Source: Desulfosudis oleivorans Hxd3
GTDB taxonomy: Bacteria; Desulfobacterota; Desulfobacteria; Desulfobacterales; Desulfosudaceae
Length of the DNA stretch: 64,000 bases
Direction: 5' to 3'
Assembly (NCBI RefSeq): GCF_000018405.1
Contig: NC_009943.1
Location: forward strand, 3,165,001 to 3,229,000
Both the position numbers and the translations under genes were made by a program. This document shows positions 49,361-58,460 of the stretch, piece after piece (position 1 is the stretch's first letter; every line of letters begins with the position of its first letter). The notes beneath the pieces are model-generated. The model saw nothing but the letters and a program-made list of their open reading frames with translations. It was not told the DNA's origin and searched no databases.

Positions 49361-51571
49361 TCAGGTCATATCGTCCTGCGCAAACCGTTCCTCGTCGATG
49401 ATGGCCGGGTTGAGGCGGGCGGCCAGAAGCGACAGCCGGGTTTTCGGGGTGTTTTTCCGCATGGCCACTGCCACTGCTTTTGATGTCCCCACCAGCACCA
49501 CCAGTTGCCGTGCCCGGGTCATGGCGGTATAAAAAAGGTTACGCTCCAGCATGGTGTAATGCCGGGTGGTCATGGGCAGCACCACCGCCGGGTACTCCGA
49601 TCCCTGGGACTTGTGCACCGTGATCGCATAGGCCAGGGTCAGCTCATCGGCTTCGACCACATCATATTCGACGATGCGGCCGTCATAGTTCACATCAATC
49701 ATGCGCCGCCGTGTGTCCACAGCCGCCACAGTACCGATGTCGCCGTTGAACACCTCCTTGGTGTAGTTGTTTCTCAGGTGCATCACCTTGTCGCCGGGCC
49801 TGAAACCGGCCAGTGTCTCTTTATTCCCGGGGCCATCCGGGTTTAATGCCTGCTGGAGTGCATGGTTCAAAGCGATGGTGCCCAGCGGGCCCTTGTGCAT
49901 GGGGGTGAGTACCTGAATATCGTTTGCCGGGTCCAGGCCAAAGGTTCGCGGCAACCGGGAAACACACAGGTCTTTTATCGTGGCGGCGATTTCTTCCTGA
50001 GTTTCTTTTTCTACAAACCAGAAGCCGGTATCCGGGGAGATGGCAGCGGCGGACGCCAGGTCCGGCGGCTCGCTCCGGCGAATGCGGTGGGCGTTCCGCA
50101 CAATGGCGCTCTGTTCAGCCTGGCGGAACACCTGGGTCAGCTCAAACACCGGCAGGCTGCCGGATGCAATCAGATCCCGCAGCACGTTGCCCGGGCCCAC
50201 CGACGGCAGCTGATAGACATCCCCCACCAGCACCAGCCCGGCGGTTACCGGAGTGGCGGACAGCAGGGCAAAAAAAAGCGGAATGTCCACCATGGAGGCC
50301 TCGTCCACCACGATCACGTCGGCGCGAAGCTGGTTGTCCTGATTTTTCAGAAAAGGGGTTTCCTCAAACCCGATGCCCAGCAGCCGGTGAAGGGTGACCG
50401 CCTCCTTGCCGGACACTTCGCAGAGACGTTTGGCGGCCCGGCCCGTGGGCGCGGCCAGCATCACTTTTTTACCGGCACCCTCGAACACCGCGGCAATGGC
50501 CCGGATCAGGGTGGTCTTGCCCGTGCCCGGCCCTCCGGTCACCACCACCACCCGGTGGGAAAGAATGTTTTGAATCACCGCCAGCTGTTCGACAGAGGGC
50601 TGAATGGCCAACTGCCGCACCACCTGGTCCATGATCTGGTCGCTGTCGGCCCGGTCCGTGGTGACAGGGACCGAGGCAAACGCGGCCAGCCGGGCCGCGA
50701 TGCCGGTTTCAGCGGCGTACAGGTCCGCCGGATAAACAATGGCCACATCCGGGTCCGGGCCGGGCATCTCGGTTATCACCAGTTCCTCGGCCCGGGCCAG
50801 CTCGAAAAGGGCGGTCTCCACATCCGCTGGGTCAATGTGAAACTGCGTGCCGCAATGGTCCACCAGGTGGGAAACAAAGGCAAACACGTTGCCTGCCGTT
50901 CTGTTCTGGTCCAGGGTGTGGCGCACGCAGGCCCTTATCCGCCGGGGGTCGTCGGCCCTGGCACCTGAAGAAAGGGCGATGGTGTCGGCGATCACAAACC
51001 CGGGGCCCGGCAGGTCCTCGGCCAGGCGAAAGGGGTCGGCCCGCAGGATATCCACCGCCGCCTCTCCATACGCCCGGAAAATCCGGGCGCTGAGGGAGGC
51101 ATCCACCCCTTTTTCCTGCAAAAACACCATCAACTCCCTGACAGCATGGTGCTCGCGCCAGGCATTCCGGATCATGAGCGCTGTTGCTGCGCCGATGCCC
51201 GGCACTTCGGCCAGCCGCTCAGGCTGGTTTTCAATCACGGAAAATGTCTCTTTGCCGAAATGGCGGGTGATCTTTCTGGCCATGGCGGTTCCAACGCCCT
51301 GGACCAGGCCGGATTGCAGGTAGTTCTGAATACCTTCCACCGTGGCGGGAAGGGTGACGTCACAGGTTTTCACGGAAAACTGCTGGCCGTACCGGGCATG
51401 GGTAGTCCATTCGCCGGTGAGGGTAACGGTCTGCCCCGGCGTCACGCCGGGCAGGATGCCCACCACCGTGACAAGGGTGCCGGGCCGGGCCACACGCAGA
51501 CCGGCAATGGTGTAAAAAGTGGAAGGATGGCGATATCGAATGGTCTCCAGGACCCCTTGAAGCGTAATCAT
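49361..51571 (-). CDS. recD2: RecD2-like DNA helicase
   Basis: 736 residues from the ATG at 51571, which overlaps the gmhB stop; the longer frame is a shadow. N-terminal OB and helix-hairpin-helix regions (VEGIQNYLQSGLVQGVGTAM, LAEVPGIGAATALMI) precede the superfamily 1 motor: TGGPGTGKTTLIRAI, VVDEASMVD, LVGDVYQLPSVGPG and TVHKSQGSEYPAVVLPM. RecD2 is a 5'-3' helicase that works without RecBC in genome maintenance. Confidence 0.95.
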   Translation of the reverse strand: MITLQGVLETIRYRHPSTFYTIAGLRVARPGTLVTVVGILPGVTPGQTVTLTGEWTTHARYGQQFSVKTCDVTLPATVEGIQNYLQSGLVQGVGTAMARKITRHFGKETFSVIENQPERLAEVPGIGAATALMIRNAWREHHAVRELMVFLQEKGVDASLSARIFRAYGEAAVDILRADPFRLAEDLPGPGFVIADTIALSSGARADDPRRIRACVRHTLDQNRTAGNVFAFVSHLVDHCGTQFHIDPADVETALFELARAEELVITEMPGPDPDVAIVYPADLYAAETGIAARLAAFASVPVTTDRADSDQIMDQVVRQLAIQPSVEQLAVIQNILSHRVVVVTGGPGTGKTTLIRAIAAVFEGAGKKVMLAAPTGRAAKRLCEVSGKEAVTLHRLLGIGFEETPFLKNQDNQLRADVIVVDEASMVDIPLFFALLSATPVTAGLVLVGDVYQLPSVGPGNVLRDLIASGSLPVFELTQVFRQAEQSAIVRNAHRIRRSEPPDLASAAAISPDTGFWFVEKETQEEIAATIKDLCVSRLPRTFGLDPANDIQVLTPMHKGPLGTIALNHALQQALNPDGPGNKETLAGFRPGDKVMHLRNNYTKEVFNGDIGTVAAVDTRRRMIDVNYDGRIVEYDVVEADELTLAYAITVHKSQGSEYPAVVLPMTTRHYTMLERNLFYTAMTRARQLVVLVGTSKAVAVAMRKNTPKTRLSLLAARLNPAIIDEERFAQDDMT

Positions 51572-52155
51572 GCGGCCGGATCCGAATCGTGATTTTTGAT
51601 CATCCACAGGGCCGCCTCCAACAGGTCGGCGGCCACCCAGGTGGGAAAAACCTGCTTTTCGGCCAGCTCTTTTTCCGCCTGTCTGCCGTTGCCGGTTCTG
51701 ACCAGAATCGAACAGCCACACCCGGCGGTCCGGGCGCATTCAATATCTTCCGCACTGTCGCCGATCATCACCGAAGAGAGCAGGTCCACGTGATATTTTT
51801 CGCGGGCCTGCTGAATCAGGCCGGGCAAAGGCTTGCGGCAGCCGCACCGGTCCGCCGGCACATGGGGGCAGTAAAACACGTCAACAATGCGCCCGCCGGC
51901 GTGTTCCGCCTCCTGCCGCATCTTGGCGATCATGTAGTCAAGGCAGGACCGGGTCATCAGGCCACGGCCCACGGCCGGCTGGTTGGTGATTACCATCAGG
52001 ATGAACCCGGCTTCGGTGAGCCGCTGAATGGCTTCCAGGCTGCCGGGCACAAAGGTCACTTCGGCCCAGTTCTTCACATAGCCGGGGAAATCCTCGTTGA
52101 TCACCCCGTCCCGGTCCAGGAACACGACATTTCGAAGTTCGGGCGCTTCCATCAT
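51568..52155 (-). CDS. gmhB: D-glycero-D-manno-heptose 1,7-bisphosphate 7-phosphatase, HAD family
   Basis: 195 residues. The HAD nucleophile motif is VFLDRDGVINED, with ITNQPAVGRG and MIGDSAEDIECARTAG. The zinc loop typical of GmhB is CPHVPADRCGCRKPLPG. It removes the 7-phosphate in making ADP-heptose for lipopolysaccharide. It overlaps both neighbours by ATGA junctions. Confidence 0.93.
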   Translation of the reverse strand: MMEAPELRNVVFLDRDGVINEDFPGYVKNWAEVTFVPGSLEAIQRLTEAGFILMVITNQPAVGRGLMTRSCLDYMIAKMRQEAEHAGGRIVDVFYCPHVPADRCGCRKPLPGLIQQAREKYHVDLLSSVMIGDSAEDIECARTAGCGCSILVRTGNGRQAEKELAEKQVFPTWVAADLLEAALWMIKNHDSDPAA

Positions 52156-52901
52156 TCCGCCACAATAAATGCATCTTCAAAACCGGCCGCGGCCATCTGG
52201 GAGCGGGCCGCCTCAGCCGCTTCCCGGGACGGGTACCGCCCCACCCGCACCCGGTGAAACGTATCCACCCCGTCAAAAAATTCCGTCACATGCACATGGG
52301 CAAACCGTTTTAAAAGGGATGCCTGAAAATTGTCGGCGTTCTGCCGGCTGGCAAAGGCCCCCACCTGAAAGGCAAACACCCCCTCTTCTTTGCCGAGCCG
52401 CACATCACCGGGATGGGGTTCCAGGGCCGTGATGCGCACCGGCGCGGTGCCCGGACCGATTACGCCCAGTTCCCTGGCCGCGGCATAGGAGAGGTCGATG
52501 ACCCGGCCGGCCACAAAAGGTCCCCGGTCGTTGATTCGCACTTCAAGGGATTTTCCGTTCTGTTTGTTATACACCGTGACCCGGGTGCCCAGGGGAAGCG
52601 TCTTGTGGGCCGCGGACGGTTTATGCATATCATAAACCTCGCCGCTGGCGGTTTTCCGGCCGTGAAACGGCTCGCCATACCAGGAGGCCATGCCCTCTTC
52701 AGTAAAACCGGCAGCGCTGGGCAGCAGCCTGTATTCTTTGCCGAACTGACGGTACGTACCGGTGGATGGTTTTGCCGGCGGCGTGGAAACGACCCGGGTC
52801 GCGCATCCCGACATCAGCAGGCAGACAAGGAGGAAACCCCATGGCAAAAAACAGTGATATCTGCTACCATGCGGCCTGAAACGGGAAAAAACATTGCTCA
52901 T
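52152..52901 (-). CDS. rlpA: RlpA-like septal ring lytic transglycosylase with SPOR domain
   Basis: 249 residues. A signal peptide with lipobox LLMSGCATR marks an outer-membrane lipoprotein. The double-psi barrel has ASWYGEPFHGRKTASGEVYD and INDRGPFVAGRVIDLSYAAA with the catalytic aspartate. The C-terminal SPOR domain (FAFQVGAFASRQNADNFQAS) binds denuded peptidoglycan at the septum. It is the first gene of the rlpA-gmhB-recD2 run. Confidence 0.93.
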   Translation of the reverse strand: MSNVFSRFRPHGSRYHCFLPWGFLLVCLLMSGCATRVVSTPPAKPSTGTYRQFGKEYRLLPSAAGFTEEGMASWYGEPFHGRKTASGEVYDMHKPSAAHKTLPLGTRVTVYNKQNGKSLEVRINDRGPFVAGRVIDLSYAAARELGVIGPGTAPVRITALEPHPGDVRLGKEEGVFAFQVGAFASRQNADNFQASLLKRFAHVHVTEFFDGVDTFHRVRVGRYPSREAAEAARSQMAAAGFEDAFIVAE

Positions 52902-53000
52902 TTTAACACCCGGGTTAAAGGTTATAACCGGTCAACTGTTTATTTTATGTCATGATCATGACCAATAATCAAGCAGGGAAGCGCAAGACCGCACGCCGTT

Positions 53001-54197
53001 TTGATTCACGCCCTGCCGGAGACCAGACGTTTCGTGGTTGAAAAAGAGACCCCATCCAGCCGCATCAGCCTCGCGCTGCAATACTTTCTCTACTTTGCCG
53101 TGCTGGGCATCTTTCTGCCCTTTTTCAACCTCTACTGCTACCACCTGGGCTTTTCCGGTTTTCAGATCGGCACCCTGTCCGCCATCCAGACCGGCGCCAC
53201 CGTTGTTTTTCCCCTGATCTGGGGGGCCCTGGCCGACCGGTTTGAGGCCCGCAAGCCGATCTACCTTTTGTGCAACATGGTCAGTGCCGGCTTGTGGAGC
53301 TTTTTTCTGTTTACCACCGATTTTATTCCCATGCTGGTGATTACCCTGTTTTACAGCATTTTTCGCGCTCCGGTGATCTCCTTTATGGAGGCTTTTTCCA
53401 TGGACATACTGGGCGCGGAAAAAAACAGCTACGGCCGGGTCCGGGCCTGGGGCACGGCCAGCTTTATCGCGGTGGTCATCCTCATGGGCCGGGTCACCGA
53501 CATCTTTTCCATTGACATCATCATTCCCCTGATTCTGGCCGGCACCCTGCTCCAGTCCGCCGGTGCGCTGGCCCTGCCCGCGGTGAAAAGCACGCGGGAG
53601 AAAAGCGGGGCCGGCTCCCTGCTGCGGCAGAAACGGGTCAAAATGTTCCTGGCCTGCGCTTTTCTGATGCTGGTCAGCCACGGCACCTACTACGGCTTTT
53701 TCTCTATTCACCTGGAGAACCTGGGGTTTGACGCCACTTTCATCGGGTTTGCCTGGGCACTGGCATCCCTGGCCGAAATCGTGGTCATGCTGGCCTCGCC
53801 CAGGCTCTTTGCCCGTTTCTCCCTGGAGGCGGTACTGATCTTCTCTTTTTTTGTGGCCGTTGTCCGCTGGCTGCTGATGGCCGTTGTCATATCGGCCCCG
53901 CTGATTCTCCTGGGTCAGCTGCTGCACGCCGCCACCTATGCCGCCTTTCACATGGCCAGTATTCTTTACATGGACCGGGTAAGCCTGGAAGGCACCAAAA
54001 CCCTGGGCCAGGCCGTAAACAACGCGGTGAGCTTCGGCCTTGGCATGATGATCGGTATTTTTGTCAACGGTGTTTTTTTCGACGCTACGGGAGCGCGCCC
54101 CCTGTTCATCGCCAGCGCGGTAACGGCCCTGGCCGGTGGCCTGGCCATGATGGCCACAACTCGCCTGGCCGCGCGCAAGGACAGGGCCGTTGCCTGA
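53001..54197 (+). CDS. MFS transporter, phenylpropionate/nucleoside-permease-like
   Basis: 398 residues from a TTG; a GTG at 53034 (residue 12) is an equally good start and neither has a strong ribosome site. The N-terminus has LQYFLYFAVLGIFLPFFNLY and GFSGFQIGTLSAIQTGATVV, typical of the MFS_1-like/PPP family. About 12 helices; DRFEARKP and YGRVRAWGTASF are the conserved loops. The substrate is unknown. It is divergent from rlpA and precedes a DUF2157-like gene by 26 bases. Confidence 0.85.
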   Translation: MIHALPETRRFVVEKETPSSRISLALQYFLYFAVLGIFLPFFNLYCYHLGFSGFQIGTLSAIQTGATVVFPLIWGALADRFEARKPIYLLCNMVSAGLWSFFLFTTDFIPMLVITLFYSIFRAPVISFMEAFSMDILGAEKNSYGRVRAWGTASFIAVVILMGRVTDIFSIDIIIPLILAGTLLQSAGALALPAVKSTREKSGAGSLLRQKRVKMFLACAFLMLVSHGTYYGFFSIHLENLGFDATFIGFAWALASLAEIVVMLASPRLFARFSLEAVLIFSFFVAVVRWLLMAVVISAPLILLGQLLHAATYAAFHMASILYMDRVSLEGTKTLGQAVNNAVSFGLGMMIGIFVNGVFFDATGARPLFIASAVTALAGGLAMMATTRLAARKDRAVA

Positions 54198-54223
54198 TAC
54201 CAATAACCAGAGGAGGGCGTTCA

Positions 54224-55300
54224 ATGGGGAAACTCTCTAAAACCGAGGCCCAGAAACGGGCCGACCGGATTGCCGGGTTCCAGGAGGAGCTGGTGCTGCT
54301 GGAAAAGGAACAGGTATTGTGCCTGGCCCCGGATCAGAAGGCGGCGGTGGACGCCTATCATAAAGGACTGCTGGAAACCTTTACCGCCGGCTTTGACATC
54401 GACACCAGTCGCAGGGAAAAGCAGTTCAGCCTGGGCATGCGTATTGCCTCATTTCTGGGCGCCCTGGCGCTGGCCGCCAGCGTGTTTTTTCTTTTCTACC
54501 AGTTCTGGGGCCGCTTTTCCACACCGGTTCAGGTGATTATCCTGACCGCCGCGCCCCTGGTCACCCTGGCCCTGACATACACGGCCTCGGTCCGCGAGCC
54601 GTCCGGCTATTTTTCAAAAATCTTCGGCCTGGTCTGCGTGGCCTGTTTTGTGCTGAACCTGATCATGCTGGGCCAAATCTTCAACATCGTGCCGTCGGAA
54701 AACGCCTTTCTGGTCTGGGCGCTGTTTGCCTTTCTGCTGGCCTATGCCACCGACGCCAGGCTGCTGTTGGCCGCGGGCATCATCAGCCTGGCCTGTTTTC
54801 TGTCCGCCCGCACCGGCACGTGGTCCGGCTGCTACTGGATATATTTCGGAACCCGGCCGGAAAACTTTTTCCCGGTGGCGCTGTTTTTGTTTGTGATTCC
54901 GTTTTTTGTCTCCCACAAATCCTATTCCGGGTTTGGTCTTATCTACCGGGTGTTTGCCATGCTGCTCTTTTTCCTGCCGGTGCTGGTGCTGGCAAACTGG
55001 GCCAGCGTCAGCTACATCAATATCGATGGGAAGTTTGTGGAATATTTTTACCAGGCCGTGGGGTTTGTGGTCAGCGCCCTGGCCATCTGGCTGGGCCTTC
55101 AAAAAAACTGGTCCGACGTGGTCAACACCGGCACCGTGTTTTTCGTGATTTTTCTGTATACCAAAATTTTTGACTGGTGGTGGGACTGGATGCCCAAGTA
55201 CATCTTCTTTTTTGTCGTGGCGCTGACCGCGATTCTGGCTCTGCTGATATTCAAGCGACTCAGAAGCGACGAACCGCGGGCAAAGGAGGTGGCATCATGA
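54224..55300 (+). CDS. Polytopic membrane protein, DUF2157/DUF4401-like
   Basis: 358 residues. A charged N-terminal helical region (about 1-75) is followed by some 9-10 hydrophobic segments in closely packed pairs (FLGALALAASVFFLFYQFWG, VIILTAAPLVTLALTYTAS, IFFFVVALTAILALLIF). Family assignment is by general resemblance. Its stop overlaps the next gene (ATGA), so the three genes 54224-57380 are translated as a coupled set. Confidence 0.72.
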   Translation: MGKLSKTEAQKRADRIAGFQEELVLLEKEQVLCLAPDQKAAVDAYHKGLLETFTAGFDIDTSRREKQFSLGMRIASFLGALALAASVFFLFYQFWGRFSTPVQVIILTAAPLVTLALTYTASVREPSGYFSKIFGLVCVACFVLNLIMLGQIFNIVPSENAFLVWALFAFLLAYATDARLLLAAGIISLACFLSARTGTWSGCYWIYFGTRPENFFPVALFLFVIPFFVSHKSYSGFGLIYRVFAMLLFFLPVLVLANWASVSYINIDGKFVEYFYQAVGFVVSALAIWLGLQKNWSDVVNTGTVFFVIFLYTKIFDWWWDWMPKYIFFFVVALTAILALLIFKRLRSDEPRAKEVAS

Positions 55301-56172
55301 AAAAGCGCCTTTCCGCAAAAACACTTTTTATCCTGGCTTTTATCATGATCGCGGCAATCAACGGCATCGTGTTGTCCGGCGTGGCATACAACCGCTCCGG
55401 CGATCCGAATGCCGTGGTGGTGCTCTCTGAGCGGGAGCTCAACCTGCCCTATTGGACGCCAAAAGAGAACAGCGGCATGGCCCTGGAGATAGCGTGGCAG
55501 ACGCTGGGCATGGAGCGTGGGGACAGCTACGGTTGGTATACTTACCGGTCCCGCAATCCCCGGTGGATGGACGAGGCCAAACTTCGTGAGCTGGGGTTTA
55601 ACGTGGACCGATACAAGGCACGACATCAATACAAGCCCGATACGCCCAGAGAGGTATTTGTTGTTCTGGAACTGGGCGGCACACCCTGGCAACAGTTTCT
55701 GGAGCAGATGGATACCGCATTAGAGAAGATACGGGCCGCGCATCAGGCCGCTCCGAATGACGAGGACCTTGAAAAAGAGTATACCCGTTTTCAGGAGCGG
55801 GTGAACGAAGTGAAAACCAGCGGCTCCCGGCTGTTTGCCGTGGACGCCGGCACCGACGCCAAAGCCTTGCGGGTGGAATACAGCGACCGGAACCGTTTTA
55901 TTATTGCTCCGGCCATTGTTGCCATGGACACCTTTTACGCGAATGACAAAAAAGAAAAAATCGTGGGCCATATTCAACGGCTGAGTGTAGGGCAAATCCA
56001 CGTGCCTGTCGGCAACAAGCAGGTGTTTGCGGCCCTGCTCTCACAAAAAAGGACACGTTCCGACACCCCCCCTGCTTTCGGGGTGGAAGTTGCCTATGGC
56101 AAACGTCTGGAACCCTGGATTCGCGCGGTGACCCCGGCACCGGTCACCAGCGGGAAAGACAAAAACCCATGA
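55297..56172 (+). CDS. Membrane-anchored protein, DUF4824-like
   Basis: 291 residues from the ATG overlapping the upstream stop, with AAAGGAGGTGG before it. One N-terminal membrane segment (LFILAFIMIAAINGIVLSGV) anchors a periplasmic domain. It contains GDSYGWYTYRSRNPRWMDEA, a motif like the GDYxxLxY proteins that accompany DUF2157 genes. The likely role is a partner of the upstream membrane protein; function unknown. Its stop overlaps the capA start. Confidence 0.7.
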   Translation: MKKRLSAKTLFILAFIMIAAINGIVLSGVAYNRSGDPNAVVVLSERELNLPYWTPKENSGMALEIAWQTLGMERGDSYGWYTYRSRNPRWMDEAKLRELGFNVDRYKARHQYKPDTPREVFVVLELGGTPWQQFLEQMDTALEKIRAAHQAAPNDEDLEKEYTRFQERVNEVKTSGSRLFAVDAGTDAKALRVEYSDRNRFIIAPAIVAMDTFYANDKKEKIVGHIQRLSVGQIHVPVGNKQVFAALLSQKRTRSDTPPAFGVEVAYGKRLEPWIRAVTPAPVTSGKDKNP

Positions 56173-57380
56173 CCCTTAAAAACCGCTTCACGCCGTACCG
56201 GCTTTTGCTGGTGGTGTGTGTAATCACCGTCGGCGTTTACGGGTGCCGTGCCGGCGACACGGCCGATGGTCTTGCCCACACCGGGCAGGTCCATATCCTT
56301 TTTGCGGGTGACACCGCATTTGGCGAAAGCTATCAGCGTGTCATCGCCCAACAGGCCGGCGAGGACATTCTCAAGACCCGGGGATATGATCATGGATTTG
56401 CCGGACTGCTGCCGCTTCTGAAGCGCGCGGATACAACCGTGGCCAATCTTGAAACGCCTGTCACCAGCCTGCCGGCGTCTCCGCTGGCAGGCAGAAAATC
56501 CTATCTTCACTGGAGCGATATTCACGCGGCGCCCGCCGCGCTTGCAAAACACAACATTAAGCACCTCTCCCTGGCCAACAACCACACCATGGATTACGGC
56601 CTGCAAGGGTTGAAACAGACCCTGGACGTATTGCAGCAGAACGGCATGGAGACTTTCGGCGCGGGGGCAAGCGCGGCTGACGGGGCCCGGCCTCTTGCGC
56701 TGTCTTATAAAATCAACGGTCACCCCCTGCGAATGCTGGTGGCGGCGGGCTTTGAATACCGGCCGGTCTATGACAGGGCATTCCGGTTTTACGCCGGCAA
56801 AGACAAGGGCGGTGTGAATGCCTGGTCAATCCCCAGGGCCGCCGCCCAGATCCGGGCCCTGCGCGGGGAAAACCCCGGGGCCTTTATCATCGCTTTTCCA
56901 CACTGGGGCAAAAACTATCAGTGGAAAACCACCGGGCAGACAGCCCTGGCCCATGCCCTGATCGATTCCGGCGCGGACCTGGTGTTGGGCCACGGGGCCC
57001 ACCGGCTTCAGGAGATTGAACTGTACCATGACCGCTGGATCATATACAGCCTGGGCAATTTTGTGTTCAACGCCCCGGGCCGGTACGCGGAACATGACGG
57101 CCCCCCTTTCAGTCTGGCCGCGTTGATGGCGGTAACGGAAGAAAAGGGGAAATTTGACTGTGCGCTGAGCCTTTATCCCGTCATGAGCGATAACCGGATC
57201 ACGGGCTATCAGCCCCGGTTTGCCACGAAAAAAGAGTTTGATGCTCTATACCAAAGCATCCTTGACCAAAGCAGTGACCCGGGTGCCCTGAAAACAAGGA
57301 TTGCCACCGGACAGGATGACGTGGGGCCGTTTATCCGGCTCAACGTCACGCCCGAACCTTTTCTTGCCAAAAACGTGTAA
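56169..57380 (+). CDS. CapA-family (PGA_cap) lipoprotein, metallophosphatase-like
   Basis: 403 residues. A signal peptide ends in the lipobox VGVYGC. The CapA fold motifs are FAGDTAFGE, VANLETPVTS, SLANNHTMDYGL, AFPHWGKNYQ and VLGHGAHRLQ, in the order of calcineurin-like metal sites. Family members take part in poly-gamma-glutamate capsule export or act as cell-wall-linked hydrolases. No pgsB or pgsC homologue is in the window. Translationally coupled to the DUF4824-like gene. Confidence 0.85.
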   Translation: MTLKNRFTPYRLLLVVCVITVGVYGCRAGDTADGLAHTGQVHILFAGDTAFGESYQRVIAQQAGEDILKTRGYDHGFAGLLPLLKRADTTVANLETPVTSLPASPLAGRKSYLHWSDIHAAPAALAKHNIKHLSLANNHTMDYGLQGLKQTLDVLQQNGMETFGAGASAADGARPLALSYKINGHPLRMLVAAGFEYRPVYDRAFRFYAGKDKGGVNAWSIPRAAAQIRALRGENPGAFIIAFPHWGKNYQWKTTGQTALAHALIDSGADLVLGHGAHRLQEIELYHDRWIIYSLGNFVFNAPGRYAEHDGPPFSLAALMAVTEEKGKFDCALSLYPVMSDNRITGYQPRFATKKEFDALYQSILDQSSDPGALKTRIATGQDDVGPFIRLNVTPEPFLAKNV

Positions 57381-57476
57381 TTTTTGTATTGCTGAACTTC
57401 ACATCGTTTCATTGAAAGACTGGAGACAGTCTCTTTTTCGTCTCATTACCAACCCGCTTTCAGAAAGGACGGCACC

Positions 57477-58445
57477 ATGGCCAAAATGAAGGAGATCAAG
57501 GCAAAAAACATGAATGTGGAGAAATTTATCGCCGACAAGGTAAAAGACATTCAGCAGGCCGTGGGAGACGGAATGGCCATTAACGCCCTTTCCGGAGGCG
57601 TGGATTCGTCCGTGGTCACCGTGCTGGGCCACAGGGCATTGGGCAAAAACCTGAAAACCTATTTCATCGACAACGGCATCATGCGGGAAGGCGAACCGGC
57701 CCGGGTGGTGGCAACCTTCAAAAAAATGGGGATTCCGGTAGAGGTCATCGATGCCTCCAGGGCCTTTTTCGCCGCGCTCAAAGGCGTGACCGACCCGGAG
57801 GAAAAAAGAGAGGCCATCACCCAGACCTTTTATAAAAAGATTTTCGGCAAGCTGGTGGTCAAGAGCAAGGCCACGTACCTGCTTCAGGGCACCATCCTGA
57901 CAGACGTGGATGAGACCGTGGCCGGTATCAAGCGGCAGCACAATGTTTTTGCGCAGCTGGGCATTGACCCCCAGAAGGCGTTCGGCTACAAAATCCTGGA
58001 GCCGCTGATTGAACTGCGCAAGGACGGGGTGCGCAAGGTGGGCCGGGGCCTGGGCCTGCCGGAAGCCGTTTTTGAACGCATGCCCTTTCCCGGCCCGGCC
58101 CTGGCGGCCCGGGTGATCGGCGAGGCAAAGCCGGACAGGATCGCCCTGGCGCGAAAAGCCACGGCCATCATGGAAAAGACCTTCAAGGACGTTGACGCCT
58201 TTCAGTACATGGCCATTCTGCACGAGGACCGGGTCACGGGCATGCGGGACAACAAGCGGGTCTTCGGCAACCAGATTGAAATCCGCTGCTGGGACAGCGT
58301 GGACGCGCGCAAGGCCCGGCCCACGCGGCTCTCCTTTGACCTGCTGGAATCGGTTGCCAAAAAAATAACGAAAACCATTCCGGAAGTGGTCAGCGTGACC
58401 TACAACATCACCTCCAAGCCCACTTCCACCATGGAAGCGGTGTAA
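57477..58445 (+). CDS. Stand-alone GMP-synthase-like ATP pyrophosphatase (GuaAb-like)
   Basis: 322 residues. It contains only the synthetase half of GMP synthase: no glutaminase domain is present. The P-loop is ALSGGVDSSVVTVLGHRALG, then YFIDNGIMREGE, LQGTILTDVDETV, IKRQHNVFAQLG and MPFPGPALAARVIGE. The usual substrate-side C-terminus DITSKPPGTIEWE is altered to NITSKPTSTMEAV. That could mean a different acceptor than XMP, or an archaeal-type two-subunit enzyme. AAAGGACGGC precedes the ATG. A deoxyribosyltransferase-like gene follows 15 bases later. Confidence 0.85.
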   Translation: MAKMKEIKAKNMNVEKFIADKVKDIQQAVGDGMAINALSGGVDSSVVTVLGHRALGKNLKTYFIDNGIMREGEPARVVATFKKMGIPVEVIDASRAFFAALKGVTDPEEKREAITQTFYKKIFGKLVVKSKATYLLQGTILTDVDETVAGIKRQHNVFAQLGIDPQKAFGYKILEPLIELRKDGVRKVGRGLGLPEAVFERMPFPGPALAARVIGEAKPDRIALARKATAIMEKTFKDVDAFQYMAILHEDRVTGMRDNKRVFGNQIEIRCWDSVDARKARPTRLSFDLLESVAKKITKTIPEVVSVTYNITSKPTSTMEAV

Positions 58446-58460
58446 CCTGGAAGTCTGTAG

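Noticed and set aside
52956-54224. A 422-residue open frame opposite the MFS gene at 53001
   Set aside because: Highly biased composition (G, Q, H, K) and antisense to an obvious membrane protein.
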